Positions 25,566-34,514 of a stretch of DNA of 59,393 nt are shown here, piece by piece. The translations under genes and the position numbers were made by a program. The DNA lies in assembly GCA_902594815.1 (NCBI GenBank), contig CACJNL010000009.1, positions 1-59,393 on the forward strand, written 5' to 3'. Under the pieces are notes generated by a model that saw only the letters and a list, made by a program, of their open reading frames with translations, was not told the origin of the DNA and searched no databases. The DNA comes from an uncultured Alphaproteobacteria bacterium (lineage in GTDB: Bacteria; Pseudomonadota; Alphaproteobacteria; HIMB59; GCA-002718135). The first letter of the stretch is position 1. Each line of letters begins with the position of its first letter.

Positions 25566-27239
25566 ATGACAGTAAATACAGAATATAAAGTTCTTGCCAG
25601 AAAGTACAGACCTCAAACATTTGGTGATTTAATTGGACAAGAAACTTTGGTTCAAATTTTGACAAATGCCATAACAACTAACAGAATTGCAAATGCTTAT
25701 CTTTTAACTGGTGTTCGGGGAGTTGGTAAAACAACAACGGCAAGATTAATTGCAATGAGCTTGAACTGTGAAAATAGAAAAGAGTCCAGTTGTGAACCTT
25801 GTGGAAATTGTGATTCATGTCAATCAATTAGATCAGATCACAATTTAGATGTTATTGAAATGGATGCTGCGAGTAAAACAGGTGTTGATGATGTGCGTGA
25901 AATTATTGATAACGTAAAATATAAACCTGTAAATAGTACTTTTAAAATTTTTATTATAGATGAGGTTCATATGCTCTCTAAAAGTGCATTTAATGCCCTT
26001 TTAAAAACTCTAGAGGAACCACCTGAACATGTTAAATTCATTTTTGCTACAACAGAGGTAAAAAAAATACCAGTAACAATTTTATCGAGATGCCAACGTT
26101 TTGATTTGAAAAGAGTTGACTCTGAAAATTTAGGAAAGCATCTTAAAAAAATTTCAGAACTAGAGAAAGTAAAAATTGATGATGATGCTATAGCATTATT
26201 GGTAAGAGCCGGTGATGGGTCTGTTAGGGACTCTATAAGTTTACTAGATCAAGCAGTTATAAATAACAGTAAAAACGTTACAGCTGAGACTGTTACAAAT
26301 ATGTTGGGACTTGCTGACAGAGGAAAGATATATGACCTTCTTGAATCCATAAGCAAAGGAAAAGCATCGGAGTCACTTATTATTTTCAGAGATTTATATA
26401 ATTCTGGGGCGGATATTTTGATGATCTTTGAAGAATTATTAAACGCTGTTCATTCTATTACTCAAATTAAAATTTCTCCAGATATTAAAAAAGACATTTC
26501 AATACCTGAAATTGAAAGAGTAAGAGGTGACTATTTTTCTAAACAATTATCAATGAACTCACTTGGTGTCATGTGGCAGGTTCTTTTTAAAGGCTTTCAA
26601 GAGTTACAACATGGGTTTCATCTTTTTCAGCTTGGAGAAATGATAATTATAAGACTTATATATATAAGTAGTAATCCTAATCCTGAAGGTACTAAAAAAG
26701 AAATTCCAAATAAAAACAATGAAGATGCTCAATTAATTTCAAAAAATCAGGAAATTAAAAAAGAAGTTGATTTAAATACAGACATCAACACCATAAATAA
26801 TGATACTACTGCATCGTCTATTATTAAAATTACTAATTTTAGACAATTTGTTGATCTTTTTTATAAAAAAAGAGAAGCTTTATTGCATACCCAGCTATAC
26901 AACTCCGTTAAACTGATATCATTTAAAGAAGGTGAAGTAGTCATAAATAATAAATTAATACGAGATCAAAACTTCAATAGGAACATCGCTAAGCTAATTT
27001 CTAAATGGACTGGCAGAATATGGCAAATCCACTCTTCAGATAGCAATATTGGAAGTACTTTAAGCGAAGAAGATATTATCGATCAACAAAATGAAATAAA
27101 AAAAATGAAAAATCATCCTGAGGTTAAAAAAATTTTAGAAGCTCTTCCAGGTTTGAGTATTCATTCTATTACTGATATTACAGATACTGTTGATGAAACA
27201 GTTGATGAATTTGAGGCAGAAAATCATAAGGAGGTATAA
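25566..27239 (+). CDS. dnaX: DNA polymerase III subunit gamma/tau
   Basis: A 557-residue clamp-loader ATPase. Walker A is GVRGVGKTT (49-57), a four-cysteine zinc module lies within 68-85 (CEPCGNCDSC) and Walker B is DEVH at 132-135. The C-terminal tau-like region (about 370-557) is Lys/Asn rich and low in conservation. ATG 25566 is chosen because the in-frame TTG at 25557 lies against the SRP RNA 3' end. No Shine-Dalgarno is visible, so it may be read from a processed transcript. Its stop overlaps the ybaB start. Confidence 0.94.
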   Translation: MTVNTEYKVLARKYRPQTFGDLIGQETLVQILTNAITTNRIANAYLLTGVRGVGKTTTARLIAMSLNCENRKESSCEPCGNCDSCQSIRSDHNLDVIEMDAASKTGVDDVREIIDNVKYKPVNSTFKIFIIDEVHMLSKSAFNALLKTLEEPPEHVKFIFATTEVKKIPVTILSRCQRFDLKRVDSENLGKHLKKISELEKVKIDDDAIALLVRAGDGSVRDSISLLDQAVINNSKNVTAETVTNMLGLADRGKIYDLLESISKGKASESLIIFRDLYNSGADILMIFEELLNAVHSITQIKISPDIKKDISIPEIERVRGDYFSKQLSMNSLGVMWQVLFKGFQELQHGFHLFQLGEMIIIRLIYISSNPNPEGTKKEIPNKNNEDAQLISKNQEIKKEVDLNTDINTINNDTTASSIIKITNFRQFVDLFYKKREALLHTQLYNSVKLISFKEGEVVINNKLIRDQNFNRNIAKLISKWTGRIWQIHSSDSNIGSTLSEEDIIDQQNEIKKMKNHPEVKKILEALPGLSIHSITDITDTVDETVDEFEAENHKEV

Positions 27240-27562
27240 TGGTTAATATAGGCAATATGATGAAACAAGCGCAGCAGCTTCAGAAAAAAATGGCTGACGC
27301 ACAGGAAAAGCTGAATTCAATTGAGGTTGAAGGAGTCTCAGGAGGTGGCGTAGTAAAAGTTATTGCTACTGCCAAAGGTGAGATTAAAAGAATTAATCTT
27401 GATGATAGTTTATTAAAACCTGAAGACAAAGAGATAACAGAAGATTTAATTGTCGCTGCCATTAATGACGCTAAACAAAAAGGTGAAGTGGCTGCTCAAG
27501 AAGAGATGAAATCTGTGACTGGAGGTTTGCCTTTACCTCCTGGCATGAAGTTGCCTTTTTAA
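27239..27562 (+). CDS. ybaB: YbaB/EbfC family nucleoid-associated protein
   Basis: A 107-residue DNA-binding protein of the YbaB/EbfC family. A coiled N-terminal helix (MMKQAQQLQKKMADAQEKL) and a beta core with SGGGVVKVIATAKGE and the LPLPPGMKLPF end are typical. It forms dimers that bind and compact DNA. A strong ribosome site AAGGAGG precedes the ATG, and the gene overlaps dnaX (TAATG). dnaX-ybaB-recR is a conserved order. Confidence 0.95.
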   Translation: MVNIGNMMKQAQQLQKKMADAQEKLNSIEVEGVSGGGVVKVIATAKGEIKRINLDDSLLKPEDKEITEDLIVAAINDAKQKGEVAAQEEMKSVTGGLPLPPGMKLPF

Positions 27563-27565
27563 ATA

Positions 27566-28165
27566 ATGGAAGGATCTGCAATAGAAAAATTAATAGCCGA
27601 TATTTCTAAATTGCCTGGTTTAGGAAGACGGTCAGCCCAGAGAATTGCTTTGTATTTATTAAAAAATAAGGATCGTTCATTGTTGCCTTTGATTCAAACA
27701 TTAGAATCTTCTCATAAACTTATAAGTGAATGCTCAGCATGTGGAAATGTTGATATGACCAATCCATGTAATATTTGTTCAAGTGCAAATAGAGATCAAA
27801 AATCCATTTGTATAATTGAAGATGTATCAGATTTATGGACATTTGAAAGAACGGGTTTTTATCGTGGATTGTATCATGTATTAGGTGGATCTTTATCAGC
27901 TATAAATGGAATAGGTATGGAAGAACTGACAATTACAAAACTTGTTAAAAGAATTGAGCAAAATGAAATTACAGAAGTAATTCTTGCTTTAAGTACTACT
28001 ATGGAAGGTCAAACTACTACACATGTTATTGCAGACAAACTAGAGTCGTTTAAAAATTTGACAGTAACAAGATTAGCACAAGGAATACCTATTGGCGGGG
28101 AAGTGCATTATCTAGATGAGAATACTCTAAATACAGCATTCCAATCACGAAAAAAATTAGTCTAA
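27566..28165 (+). CDS. recR: recombination protein RecR
   Basis: A 199-residue RecR of standard size. It has a helix-hairpin-helix region (ISKLPGLGRRSAQRIALYLL), a C4 zinc finger (Cys56, Cys59, Cys68, Cys71) and a Toprim domain with CIIEDVSD and LSTTMEGQTT. With RecO/RecF it loads RecA at gaps. It starts 3 bp after ybaB and belongs to the dnaX-ybaB-recR operon, which continues into def-fmt-truA. Confidence 0.96.
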   Translation: MEGSAIEKLIADISKLPGLGRRSAQRIALYLLKNKDRSLLPLIQTLESSHKLISECSACGNVDMTNPCNICSSANRDQKSICIIEDVSDLWTFERTGFYRGLYHVLGGSLSAINGIGMEELTITKLVKRIEQNEITEVILALSTTMEGQTTTHVIADKLESFKNLTVTRLAQGIPIGGEVHYLDENTLNTAFQSRKKLV

Positions 28166-28171
28166 TAATTA

Positions 28172-28678
28172 ATGGAAATACTCTTAGTTCCTAATGAAGT
28201 TTTGCGCTTGAAAGCCCAAAAACTTACCAAAATTACAAAAGAAGATATTAATATTGCCCATCAAATGATGAATACAATGATCAAGGCACCAGGGGTAGGG
28301 TTAGCAGCCAATCAAGTTGGAATATTAAAGCAAATTGTTACAATAAATTTTGAGGATAAAGAAAATAACAAAAAAGCAAATTATATTTTATTTAATCCTT
28401 CAATTACAGAATATTCAGAAGAAAAAACTATTATGGAAGAGGGGTGCTTATCTTTGCCTGAACAATATGCAGATGTTGAAAGACCAAAACAAATAATTGT
28501 CGAGTACACAGATGAAAATGAAAAATTAATTAAAAGAGAAATTGATGGATATGAAGCAAGAATACTTCAACATGAGATAGATCATTTATCGGGAAAATTA
28601 TTTGTTGATTATCTATCATCTTTAAAAAAAAATATCTTAATTAAAAAAGTAAAAAAATTACAAAAATTTAAAAATTAA
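28172..28678 (+). CDS. def: peptide deformylase
   Basis: A 168-residue metalloenzyme that removes the formyl group from nascent proteins. All three motifs are present: GVGLAANQVG (41-50), EEGCLSLPE with the metal ligand Cys92, and QHEIDHLSG with His134, Glu135 and His138. The C-terminal tail is Lys-rich. It overlaps fmt by one base (TAATG), pairing the removal and addition of the same formyl group. Confidence 0.97.
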   Translation: MEILLVPNEVLRLKAQKLTKITKEDINIAHQMMNTMIKAPGVGLAANQVGILKQIVTINFEDKENNKKANYILFNPSITEYSEEKTIMEEGCLSLPEQYADVERPKQIIVEYTDENEKLIKREIDGYEARILQHEIDHLSGKLFVDYLSSLKKNILIKKVKKLQKFKN

Positions 28679-29601
28679 TGAATGATAAAAAAATAATCTT
28701 TATGGGCACGCCGGATATAGCTGCGCAACATTTACAGTACTTACTTGATAATAGTATCAATATAGTTGGTGTATTTACACAACCACCCAGAAAAAAAAAT
28801 AGAGGCATGAATATTGAAGAAAGCCCTGTTCATCAAATTGCAAAAAAAAATAATTTAGAAACCTTTTATCCAAGTTCTATAGATGCCAAAGCAATAGAAC
28901 AAATTAACAGTCTTGATCCTGATATAATTATTGTCGTTGCCTATGGTATTATTTTACCATCTCAACTGCTTGATATACCAAAATTTGGATGCATCAATAT
29001 CCATGTATCTTTACTTCCGAGATGGAGAGGGGCGGCACCAATAGAACATACTATGCTAGCTGGTGATGCAAAAACTGGCATAAGTGTTATAAAAATTTCA
29101 CCTAAACTTGATGCTGGAGATATTCTTCATCAAGAAAGCTTAAATATAAGTGCAGATATGTATAGTGATGAATTGACAGTGGCCCTTACAAATTTAGGTA
29201 AACAAACAATGCTTAGAGTTTTACCTAAAATTTTTGAAAACAAAACTTTATCTAAAAAACAGGACTTGAATAAAGTGACATACGCGAAGAAGTTCAAATC
29301 TGTTGATAGAAAAATAAATTTTAATAATTCTACCAATGAAGTTTATAATCATATACGAGCTCATGGACCAAAACCAGGTTCATGGTTTGTCTATAGAGGC
29401 GAGAGAATTAAAATTTTAAGAGCTGTAAAGAAAAATGATAAAGGTCAGCAATCTACAATATTAAATAATAAATTTATGTTAGCATGCAATGATGGAAGTA
29501 TACTTCCCACTCTTATACAGCGTGAAGGAAAAAAAGCAGTTGAGATAAAAGATTTCATTCAAGGTTTTGCGTTTACGGTTAATGATAAAATAAATGAATA
29601 A
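28678..29601 (+). CDS. fmt: methionyl-tRNA formyltransferase
   Basis: A 307-residue enzyme that formylates initiator Met-tRNA from 10-formyltetrahydrofolate. The N-terminal Rossmann domain has FMGTPDIAAQ. The catalytic residues Asn107, His109 (NIHVSLLPRWRGAAPI) and Asp145 (SPKLDAGDIL) are in place. The C-terminal OB-like domain (about 205-305) binds tRNA. It overlaps def upstream and truA by 8 bp downstream. Confidence 0.97.
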   Translation: MNDKKIIFMGTPDIAAQHLQYLLDNSINIVGVFTQPPRKKNRGMNIEESPVHQIAKKNNLETFYPSSIDAKAIEQINSLDPDIIIVVAYGIILPSQLLDIPKFGCINIHVSLLPRWRGAAPIEHTMLAGDAKTGISVIKISPKLDAGDILHQESLNISADMYSDELTVALTNLGKQTMLRVLPKIFENKTLSKKQDLNKVTYAKKFKSVDRKINFNNSTNEVYNHIRAHGPKPGSWFVYRGERIKILRAVKKNDKGQQSTILNNKFMLACNDGSILPTLIQREGKKAVEIKDFIQGFAFTVNDKINE

Positions 29602-30328
29602 TTACAAGATTACTGTTGAATATGATGGTACTAATTTTGTTGGTTGGCAACAACAAGCAAATGGCCTTTCAATACAATCGGCACTCCAGAATTCATTGTT
29701 TAAACTGTCTGGTGAAAAAGTTGTTGTCTACGGAGCAGGTAGAACTGATGCAGGTGTTCATGCTTATGGACAGGTTGCTTCTTTTTCAATTTCAAAAAAA
29801 ATTTCTACAGACGTAATTAGAGATGGTTTAAATCAACATTTACGACCTCTAATGATCTCAGTTTTGAAAGCAGAGGAAGTAGATAATGATTTTCATGCAA
29901 GATTTTCAGCGAAGAAAAGATATTATGTATATAAGATAATTAATAGAAGGTCTCCATTAACAATAGATGCAAGTCGTGCATGGTGTGTATATAAAATTTT
30001 AGATACAAAAAAAATGCAAAATGAAGCTACTTCATTTCTTGGTAAACACGATTTAAATGCTTTTCGTTCTGCACATTGCCAATCAAAAAGCAGTATAAGA
30101 ACTATTGATGATATAATTATCAATATTAAAAACGAGATTATATTTATTGAAGTTGTAGCAAAATCCTTCCTTCATTCGCAAGTAAGAATTATGGTTGGCA
30201 CCTTAGTAGATATTGCTAAGGAAAATATAAATAGATCCATATTAGATATTATAAATTCTAAGAATAGACAAGCCGCTGGTCAAACAGCACCTGCAAATGG
30301 CCTATACTTAAAAAAAATTGATTATTAA
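29594..30328 (+). CDS. truA: tRNA pseudouridine(38-40) synthase
   Basis: A 244-residue TruA that makes pseudouridine at positions 38-40 of the anticodon stem-loop. The catalytic aspartate is Asp52 in GAGRTDAGVHAYGQV. The EYDGTNFVGWQQQ start and the KSFLHSQVRIMVGTL block are typical. It is the last gene of the dnaX-to-truA run and converges with the DUF1289 gene. Confidence 0.96.
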   Translation: MNNYKITVEYDGTNFVGWQQQANGLSIQSALQNSLFKLSGEKVVVYGAGRTDAGVHAYGQVASFSISKKISTDVIRDGLNQHLRPLMISVLKAEEVDNDFHARFSAKKRYYVYKIINRRSPLTIDASRAWCVYKILDTKKMQNEATSFLGKHDLNAFRSAHCQSKSSIRTIDDIIINIKNEIIFIEVVAKSFLHSQVRIMVGTLVDIAKENINRSILDIINSKNRQAAGQTAPANGLYLKKIDY

Positions 30329-30345
30329 AAATAAAACTTGTTTAT

Positions 30346-30618
30346 TTAATTATTACGAGACTCCAACAATTTTTTTTTGATCAATGATAGCCCACTTTCT
30401 TGCTTAGATTTATAGGACTCATTAAAAGCTTCTAAATGCCATCCATTCAAACGGCTTCTTAATAAATCAAGATTTTTCAACTTCCATTCATTTGTTGTAT
30501 TTTCATCTTTCCAAGCTTTTTTATCATCACTTGATCTAGCACATCCATAGCAAAAACCACTAATAGGATCTGTTTTGCAGATGCTAATACATGGAGAAGT
30601 AATATTTTGTTCACTCAT
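30346..30618 (-). CDS. DUF1289 domain-containing protein
   Basis: A 90-residue protein with the DUF1289 cysteine pattern near its N terminus: SPCISICKTDPISGFCYGCAR, with Cys at about 9, 13, 22 and 25, suggesting a metal or Fe-S site. Function is unknown. The remainder is charged and probably helical. It is convergent with truA (17 bp gap) and divergent from the flavodoxin-fold gene. Confidence 0.85.
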   Translation of the reverse strand: MSEQNITSPCISICKTDPISGFCYGCARSSDDKKAWKDENTTNEWKLKNLDLLRSRLNGWHLEAFNESYKSKQESGLSLIKKKLLESRNN

Positions 30619-30669
30619 AAATATTTAATTATATTTTTTTTCCAATAATTCAATTACAATGCTTTAATT

Positions 30670-31239
30670 ATGTCTAAAATATTTATTGTTTATTCTCACT
30701 ATGATGAGAAATCTTTTAACTCTTCAATTAAGGATACATTTATAAAAAAAGCAAAAGAGGACGGTCATACAGTTGATTTAGTTGACCTATATAAAGAAAA
30801 ATTTGATCCTGTTTTTTTTGGACAAGAACCAGATAATGTAGTTCTCGATCATCGTAAACGTATTGAAAAATCTGATGTTATTGTTCTGATTGCTCCAATT
30901 TGGAATTTCAGAATGCCAGCGATCTTAGAGGGTTGGATTGATAAAGTTTTAGCCCCACCTTGGGCCTTTACTTTTAAAAAATTAATTGGAAATTACGGTT
31001 ATCCACTAGGTAACTTAAAAAATAAAAAAGCAATAATATTTTGTACTTATGGCTCACCAAGATTAGCTATAACAACCTTTTTTTTAAATCTTCCAATTAG
31101 AAGATTGAAAAGAGGAGTCTTTCATATCTGTGGAATTACAAAGATAAATTATAGAAGGTATTTTGCCGTACCTTTTGTTTCTGATGCAAAGAGAAAATCA
31201 TTTTTAGCAGATGTTGCTAATTCAGTTAATTGGATTTAA
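30670..31239 (+). CDS. NAD(P)H dehydrogenase (quinone)-like flavoprotein
   Basis: A 189-residue flavodoxin-fold protein of the NQO1/MdaB/KefF group. It has an N-terminal IFIVYSHYDEKSFNSSIKD phosphate-binding region, the VDLYKEKFDPVF block, the IVLIAPIWNFRMPAILEGWIDKV FMN-site region and GSPRLAI near 117. These enzymes reduce quinones by two electrons, protecting against redox cycling. It stands alone upstream of the PLP dehydratase, 24 bp apart. Confidence 0.82.
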   Translation: MSKIFIVYSHYDEKSFNSSIKDTFIKKAKEDGHTVDLVDLYKEKFDPVFFGQEPDNVVLDHRKRIEKSDVIVLIAPIWNFRMPAILEGWIDKVLAPPWAFTFKKLIGNYGYPLGNLKNKKAIIFCTYGSPRLAITTFFLNLPIRRLKRGVFHICGITKINYRRYFAVPFVSDAKRKSFLADVANSVNWI

Positions 31240-31263
31240 GTTAAATTAAATATTACCTCTTAT

Positions 31264-32226
31264 ATGAATTTTTCATACAAAAATATAGATGATGCCTATA
31301 GTAAAATTAAAAATAAAATTATTAAAACACCACTAATATCAAATGACTTTATTAATAAAAAATTTGACGCCAAAATTTTTTTCAAACTAGAAAATCTTCA
31401 GACAACTGGCTCCTTTAAGTTCAGAGGAGCAACACATAAAATTTCTAAATTAGGCGAAGATGATAAAAGAAATGGTGTAGTAGCTTACTCTTCTGGTAAC
31501 CATGCACAAGCGGTTGCTTATGCATCACTTCAAAATCAAATTAGTTGTAAAATAATTATGCCTAACAACGCTCCAAAAATAAAAATGGAAAATACAAAAA
31601 AATATAAAGCTGAGGTTATTCTTTACGATCCCTCAACACAATCTAGAGAAAAAATTGGTGAAAAAATTTCTAAAGATGAAAACAGAACATTGATACGTCC
31701 TTATGATGATCTTGATGTAATTGCTGGTCAGGGTACTGCTGGCCTAGAAATTTTTGATCAGCTTAAGGAATATAATATTGTACCTGATATTTATCTATGT
31801 TGTTGTGGAGGTGGAGGTCTTATAGCTGGAACATCAACTTACTTAAAATATAAATTTAAAAATATCGAGTCATACTCGGTAGAGCCTTATGGTTTTGATG
31901 ATACAAAAAAATCTCTTAATAGTTTACAAATATTAGCAAATGAGCAGGGACACTCCTCAATTTGTGATGCTATTATAACCCCTGAACCAGGCAAACTTAC
32001 TTTCCCTATTAATCTTCAAAATCTGAAAAATGGATTAGTTGTAAGGGATGATGAGGTTAAGAGTTCAATTAAATTTTTTGCTGAACATTTAAAAATAATT
32101 ATTGAACCTGGAGGTGCAGTAGCTGCAACAGCAGCACTTACCAAAAAAATTGATATGAAAAATAAAACTGTTGTTGTTATGATATCAGGAGGTAATATTG
32201 ATTTAGATATGTTTGCCAATTTATGA
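31264..32226 (+). CDS. PLP-dependent threonine/serine dehydratase
   Basis: A 320-residue fold-type II PLP enzyme. The Schiff-base lysine is Lys52 in TGSFKFRGA, the phosphate-contact loop is SSGNHAQ (76-82) and the glycine loop CGGGGLIAG lies near 180. There is no C-terminal ACT-like regulatory domain, so it resembles catabolic threonine dehydratases or serine racemases (TdcB/SR) rather than biosynthetic IlvA. The exact substrate is uncertain. It overlaps aminopeptidase P by 4 bp. Confidence 0.87.
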   Translation: MNFSYKNIDDAYSKIKNKIIKTPLISNDFINKKFDAKIFFKLENLQTTGSFKFRGATHKISKLGEDDKRNGVVAYSSGNHAQAVAYASLQNQISCKIIMPNNAPKIKMENTKKYKAEVILYDPSTQSREKIGEKISKDENRTLIRPYDDLDVIAGQGTAGLEIFDQLKEYNIVPDIYLCCCGGGGLIAGTSTYLKYKFKNIESYSVEPYGFDDTKKSLNSLQILANEQGHSSICDAIITPEPGKLTFPINLQNLKNGLVVRDDEVKSSIKFFAEHLKIIIEPGGAVAATAALTKKIDMKNKTVVVMISGGNIDLDMFANL

Positions 32227-33983
32227 GTAATTTAAAAATAAAAAAAATTCAAAATCTATTGAAGGAAAAAAATGTCAATACCCTAATTATCAATAAAACT
32301 GATGAATTTCTAAATGAATACATTTCCTCAGATTCTGAGAGATTGCGATGGGCTACCGATTTTTCTGGCTCCGCAGGTAGAGCTATAATTCGTCAAAATT
32401 CAGCAAGCCTTTATGTTGATGGTAGGTATACATTTCAAGCAAAAGAACAGGTAGATACCAGTCAAATTTCTCTAGAGCATCTTAATGATTTTTCAAAAAA
32501 ATTAAGTGAGTATTTTATAAAAAATGAATGTGTTGCGCTTGATCCAAGATTGCACTCTGTTGAAGAAACCCTAAAATATGTAGATTTGATGTCTAAAAAT
32601 GAAACTAGATTATATTTCACAGAAGATAATTTAATTGATCAATTATGGGATAATAAGCCAAATCGTAATTATGGTTTTGTTTTTGATCATCCTAAAAATT
32701 TTGCAGGTACCGAGTCTTCAAAGAAACTTGAACATGTTATCGAAACTTTAGAAAAAAATAACTTAGATGCATATTTTTTATCAAGTTTAGACTCCATAGC
32801 CTGGTTATTGAACTTAAGGGGCAGTGATATTCTAAACACACCTTTAGCTTTTGCGTATCTATTAATATCTCAAAAAGAAAAACCGGTACTATATTCAAAG
32901 GTTGATATGGTCCAGCCTATTTTGAAAGAAAGACTTTCCAAACACATCAACATCGAGCCAATAGAAAATATCAAACAAGTATTTAATCATTTAAAACCGC
33001 AATCAAAAATTGGATTTGATTATAAAAATTCTTCATATTTTTTTTATGATTTAGCAACTAAAAAAAAATGTCTTCCTTCTCATCTTGAAAACCCATGCCT
33101 TTTCCCAAAAGCAACAAAGAATGCAGTTGAGCTTGAAGGTGCAAGAAATGCTCATGTCAGAGATGGTGCGAGTGTGACAAAATTTTTATATTGGTTAAAA
33201 AATCATCCAAATATTGAAAATGAAACTGAAGTTTCCGCAGCTGATAAATTATTTTCATTTCGTAATTTAAATGATCTATTTCATTCCATCTCTTTTGATA
33301 CAATATCTGCTATTGGAAAAAATGCTGCTCTTCCTCATTATAGATATGATAAAAACAATCCTATCCCTCTTAAAGAGAATACTATTTATTTATTTGACTC
33401 TGGAGGACAATATTACGATGGCACCACTGATATAACAAGAACTGTTATTTTAGGAGAAGCAACAAAAAAGCAGAAAGAAATGTTTACTCGAGTTTTAAAA
33501 GGGCACATAAGTCTCTCTACGCATACTTTTCCAAAACAGACAAAAGGTACAGATATTGATTACTTAGCAAGAGCAAGCCTACAAGAAATTGGGTGTGATT
33601 ATGATCATGGTACTGGGCATGGAATTGGAAGTTTCTTGAGTGTACATGAGGCTCCTCAACGAATATCTAAAAAAAATATGTTTCCTAGTGTAGATTTACT
33701 ACCTGGAATGATTTTATCAAATGAGCCAGGTTTTTATAAAGAGGGAGAATATGGAATCCGTATTGAAAACATTCTTATAGTGAAGGAAGAGAACGAAAAC
33801 TTGCTTAATTTTGAAAATATATCCTGGGCTCCAATTGACAAGGATCTTATTGAACCTTCGTTATTAAATTCAAATGATGTGGAATGGTTAAATAGTTATC
33901 ATCAAACAGTTTTTGATAAACTATCAATATTTCTTACTGCAGAGGAGAAGCTTTGGTTACAAAACGTAACTTCGCCTCTCTAA
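32223..33983 (+). CDS. pepP: aminopeptidase P family protein (Xaa-Pro aminopeptidase)
   Basis: A 586-residue M24B peptidase of the long form with two creatinase-like N-terminal domains (about 1-150 and 160-300) and a C-terminal pita-bread domain. Metal ligands lie in YLFDSGGQYYDGTTDITRT, HGTGHGIGSFLSVHE, SNEPGFY and GIRIENI. It releases N-terminal residues before proline and probably acts on peptides imported by the Yej system. The gene symbol is by analogy; the long form is often called XPNPEP-like. Confidence 0.88.
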   Translation: MSNLKIKKIQNLLKEKNVNTLIINKTDEFLNEYISSDSERLRWATDFSGSAGRAIIRQNSASLYVDGRYTFQAKEQVDTSQISLEHLNDFSKKLSEYFIKNECVALDPRLHSVEETLKYVDLMSKNETRLYFTEDNLIDQLWDNKPNRNYGFVFDHPKNFAGTESSKKLEHVIETLEKNNLDAYFLSSLDSIAWLLNLRGSDILNTPLAFAYLLISQKEKPVLYSKVDMVQPILKERLSKHINIEPIENIKQVFNHLKPQSKIGFDYKNSSYFFYDLATKKKCLPSHLENPCLFPKATKNAVELEGARNAHVRDGASVTKFLYWLKNHPNIENETEVSAADKLFSFRNLNDLFHSISFDTISAIGKNAALPHYRYDKNNPIPLKENTIYLFDSGGQYYDGTTDITRTVILGEATKKQKEMFTRVLKGHISLSTHTFPKQTKGTDIDYLARASLQEIGCDYDHGTGHGIGSFLSVHEAPQRISKKNMFPSVDLLPGMILSNEPGFYKEGEYGIRIENILIVKEENENLLNFENISWAPIDKDLIEPSLLNSNDVEWLNSYHQTVFDKLSIFLTAEEKLWLQNVTSPL

Positions 33984-33995
33984 CTCCAGTAAAAG

Positions 33996-34157
33996 TTAAA
34001 TATAAAATTGGTTATATTTACCCTTTTGATCAAGTTCTCGCATTCTTTGCTCTAAGTCATATGTGTTAGTAGATTGAGCGAGATATTGTTCAATTTTTTC
34101 GCGATCATGATCAAAAGTAAATGATCTTAAAAAATTATTAAGCAGCTTTTTTATCAT
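33996..34157 (-). CDS. DUF3563-like small protein (53 residues)
   Basis: A 53-residue ORF in a different frame from the next small gene, whose last 20 bp it overlaps. After the MIKKLLNNFLRSFTF start it has DHDREKIEQYLAQSTNTYDL and EQRMRELD, the pattern of DUF3563 proteins (YLxxAxDxxDLExRxRELD). AAGGAT lies a few bases before the ATG. Its stop codon sits within an AT inverted repeat (33998-34019) that could act as a weak terminator. Function is unknown. Confidence 0.65.
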   Translation of the reverse strand: MIKKLLNNFLRSFTFDHDREKIEQYLAQSTNTYDLEQRMRELDQKGKYNQFYI

Positions 34158-34320
34158 TGCTTCTATCCTTTTCGTATAAGTGTTCAGTTAGGGCTGATCG
34201 CCAGTCTTTTCCGTATTCCGTTCTGAAATATTTAACTAACTGAGGATCAACATTATCAAAACCATAATCATTTATAGCTTTGTAAGTAGAATTTATAAAA
34301 GTAAGTATATTTTTGTACAT
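34138..34320 (-). CDS. conserved small protein of unknown function (60 residues)
   Basis: A 60-residue charged protein beginning MYKNILTFINSTYKAINDYGF with a FRTEYGKDWRSALTEHLYEKDR middle. A good ribosome site AAAGGAA lies 5 bases before the ATG, and a promoter-like TTGATT/TATAAT pair is upstream. It is probably co-transcribed with the overlapping DUF3563-like gene. I do not recognise the family. Confidence 0.6.
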   Translation of the reverse strand: MYKNILTFINSTYKAINDYGFDNVDPQLVKYFRTEYGKDWRSALTEHLYEKDRSNDKKAA

Positions 34321-34337
34321 TATGTTCCTTTCGGCCT

Positions 34338-34367
34338 ATTATATAGGAATTTTAATATGCAAATCAA
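34338..34367 (-). promoter_or_regulatory. promoter of the small-gene pair
   Basis: On the minus strand TTGATT (34367-34362) and a consensus TATAAT (34343-34338) are 18 bases apart, placing transcription start about 10 bases before the 60-residue gene. The perfect -10 box raises confidence. The rest of 34345-34514 before the GT4 gene holds only AT-rich DNA with two ATGCAT motifs (34390 and 34399) and no supported gene. Confidence 0.5.
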
Positions 34368-34514
34368 ACAAGTTAAATACATATAGTGTATGCATATTAT
34401 GCATATATATTCTCTTTATTATTCGGATTAAAAAAATATTATATTTTTCAAAAAATGATTTTATGCAAAAAATAACTATACCCTTAATCTTTAATTCAAG
34501 ATAATCATTCTTAA

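Noticed and set aside
26694-26700. AAAAAAG in dnaX as an E. coli-type programmed frameshift site
   Set aside because: The codon phase is AAA AAA G rather than A AAA AAG, and no stem or upstream signal is evident; a shortened gamma form cannot be claimed.
34313-34504. 63-residue plus-strand ORF before the second GT4 gene
   Set aside because: Hydrophobic only because the DNA is AT-rich, no ribosome site, and it overlaps the promoter of the opposite small-gene pair.
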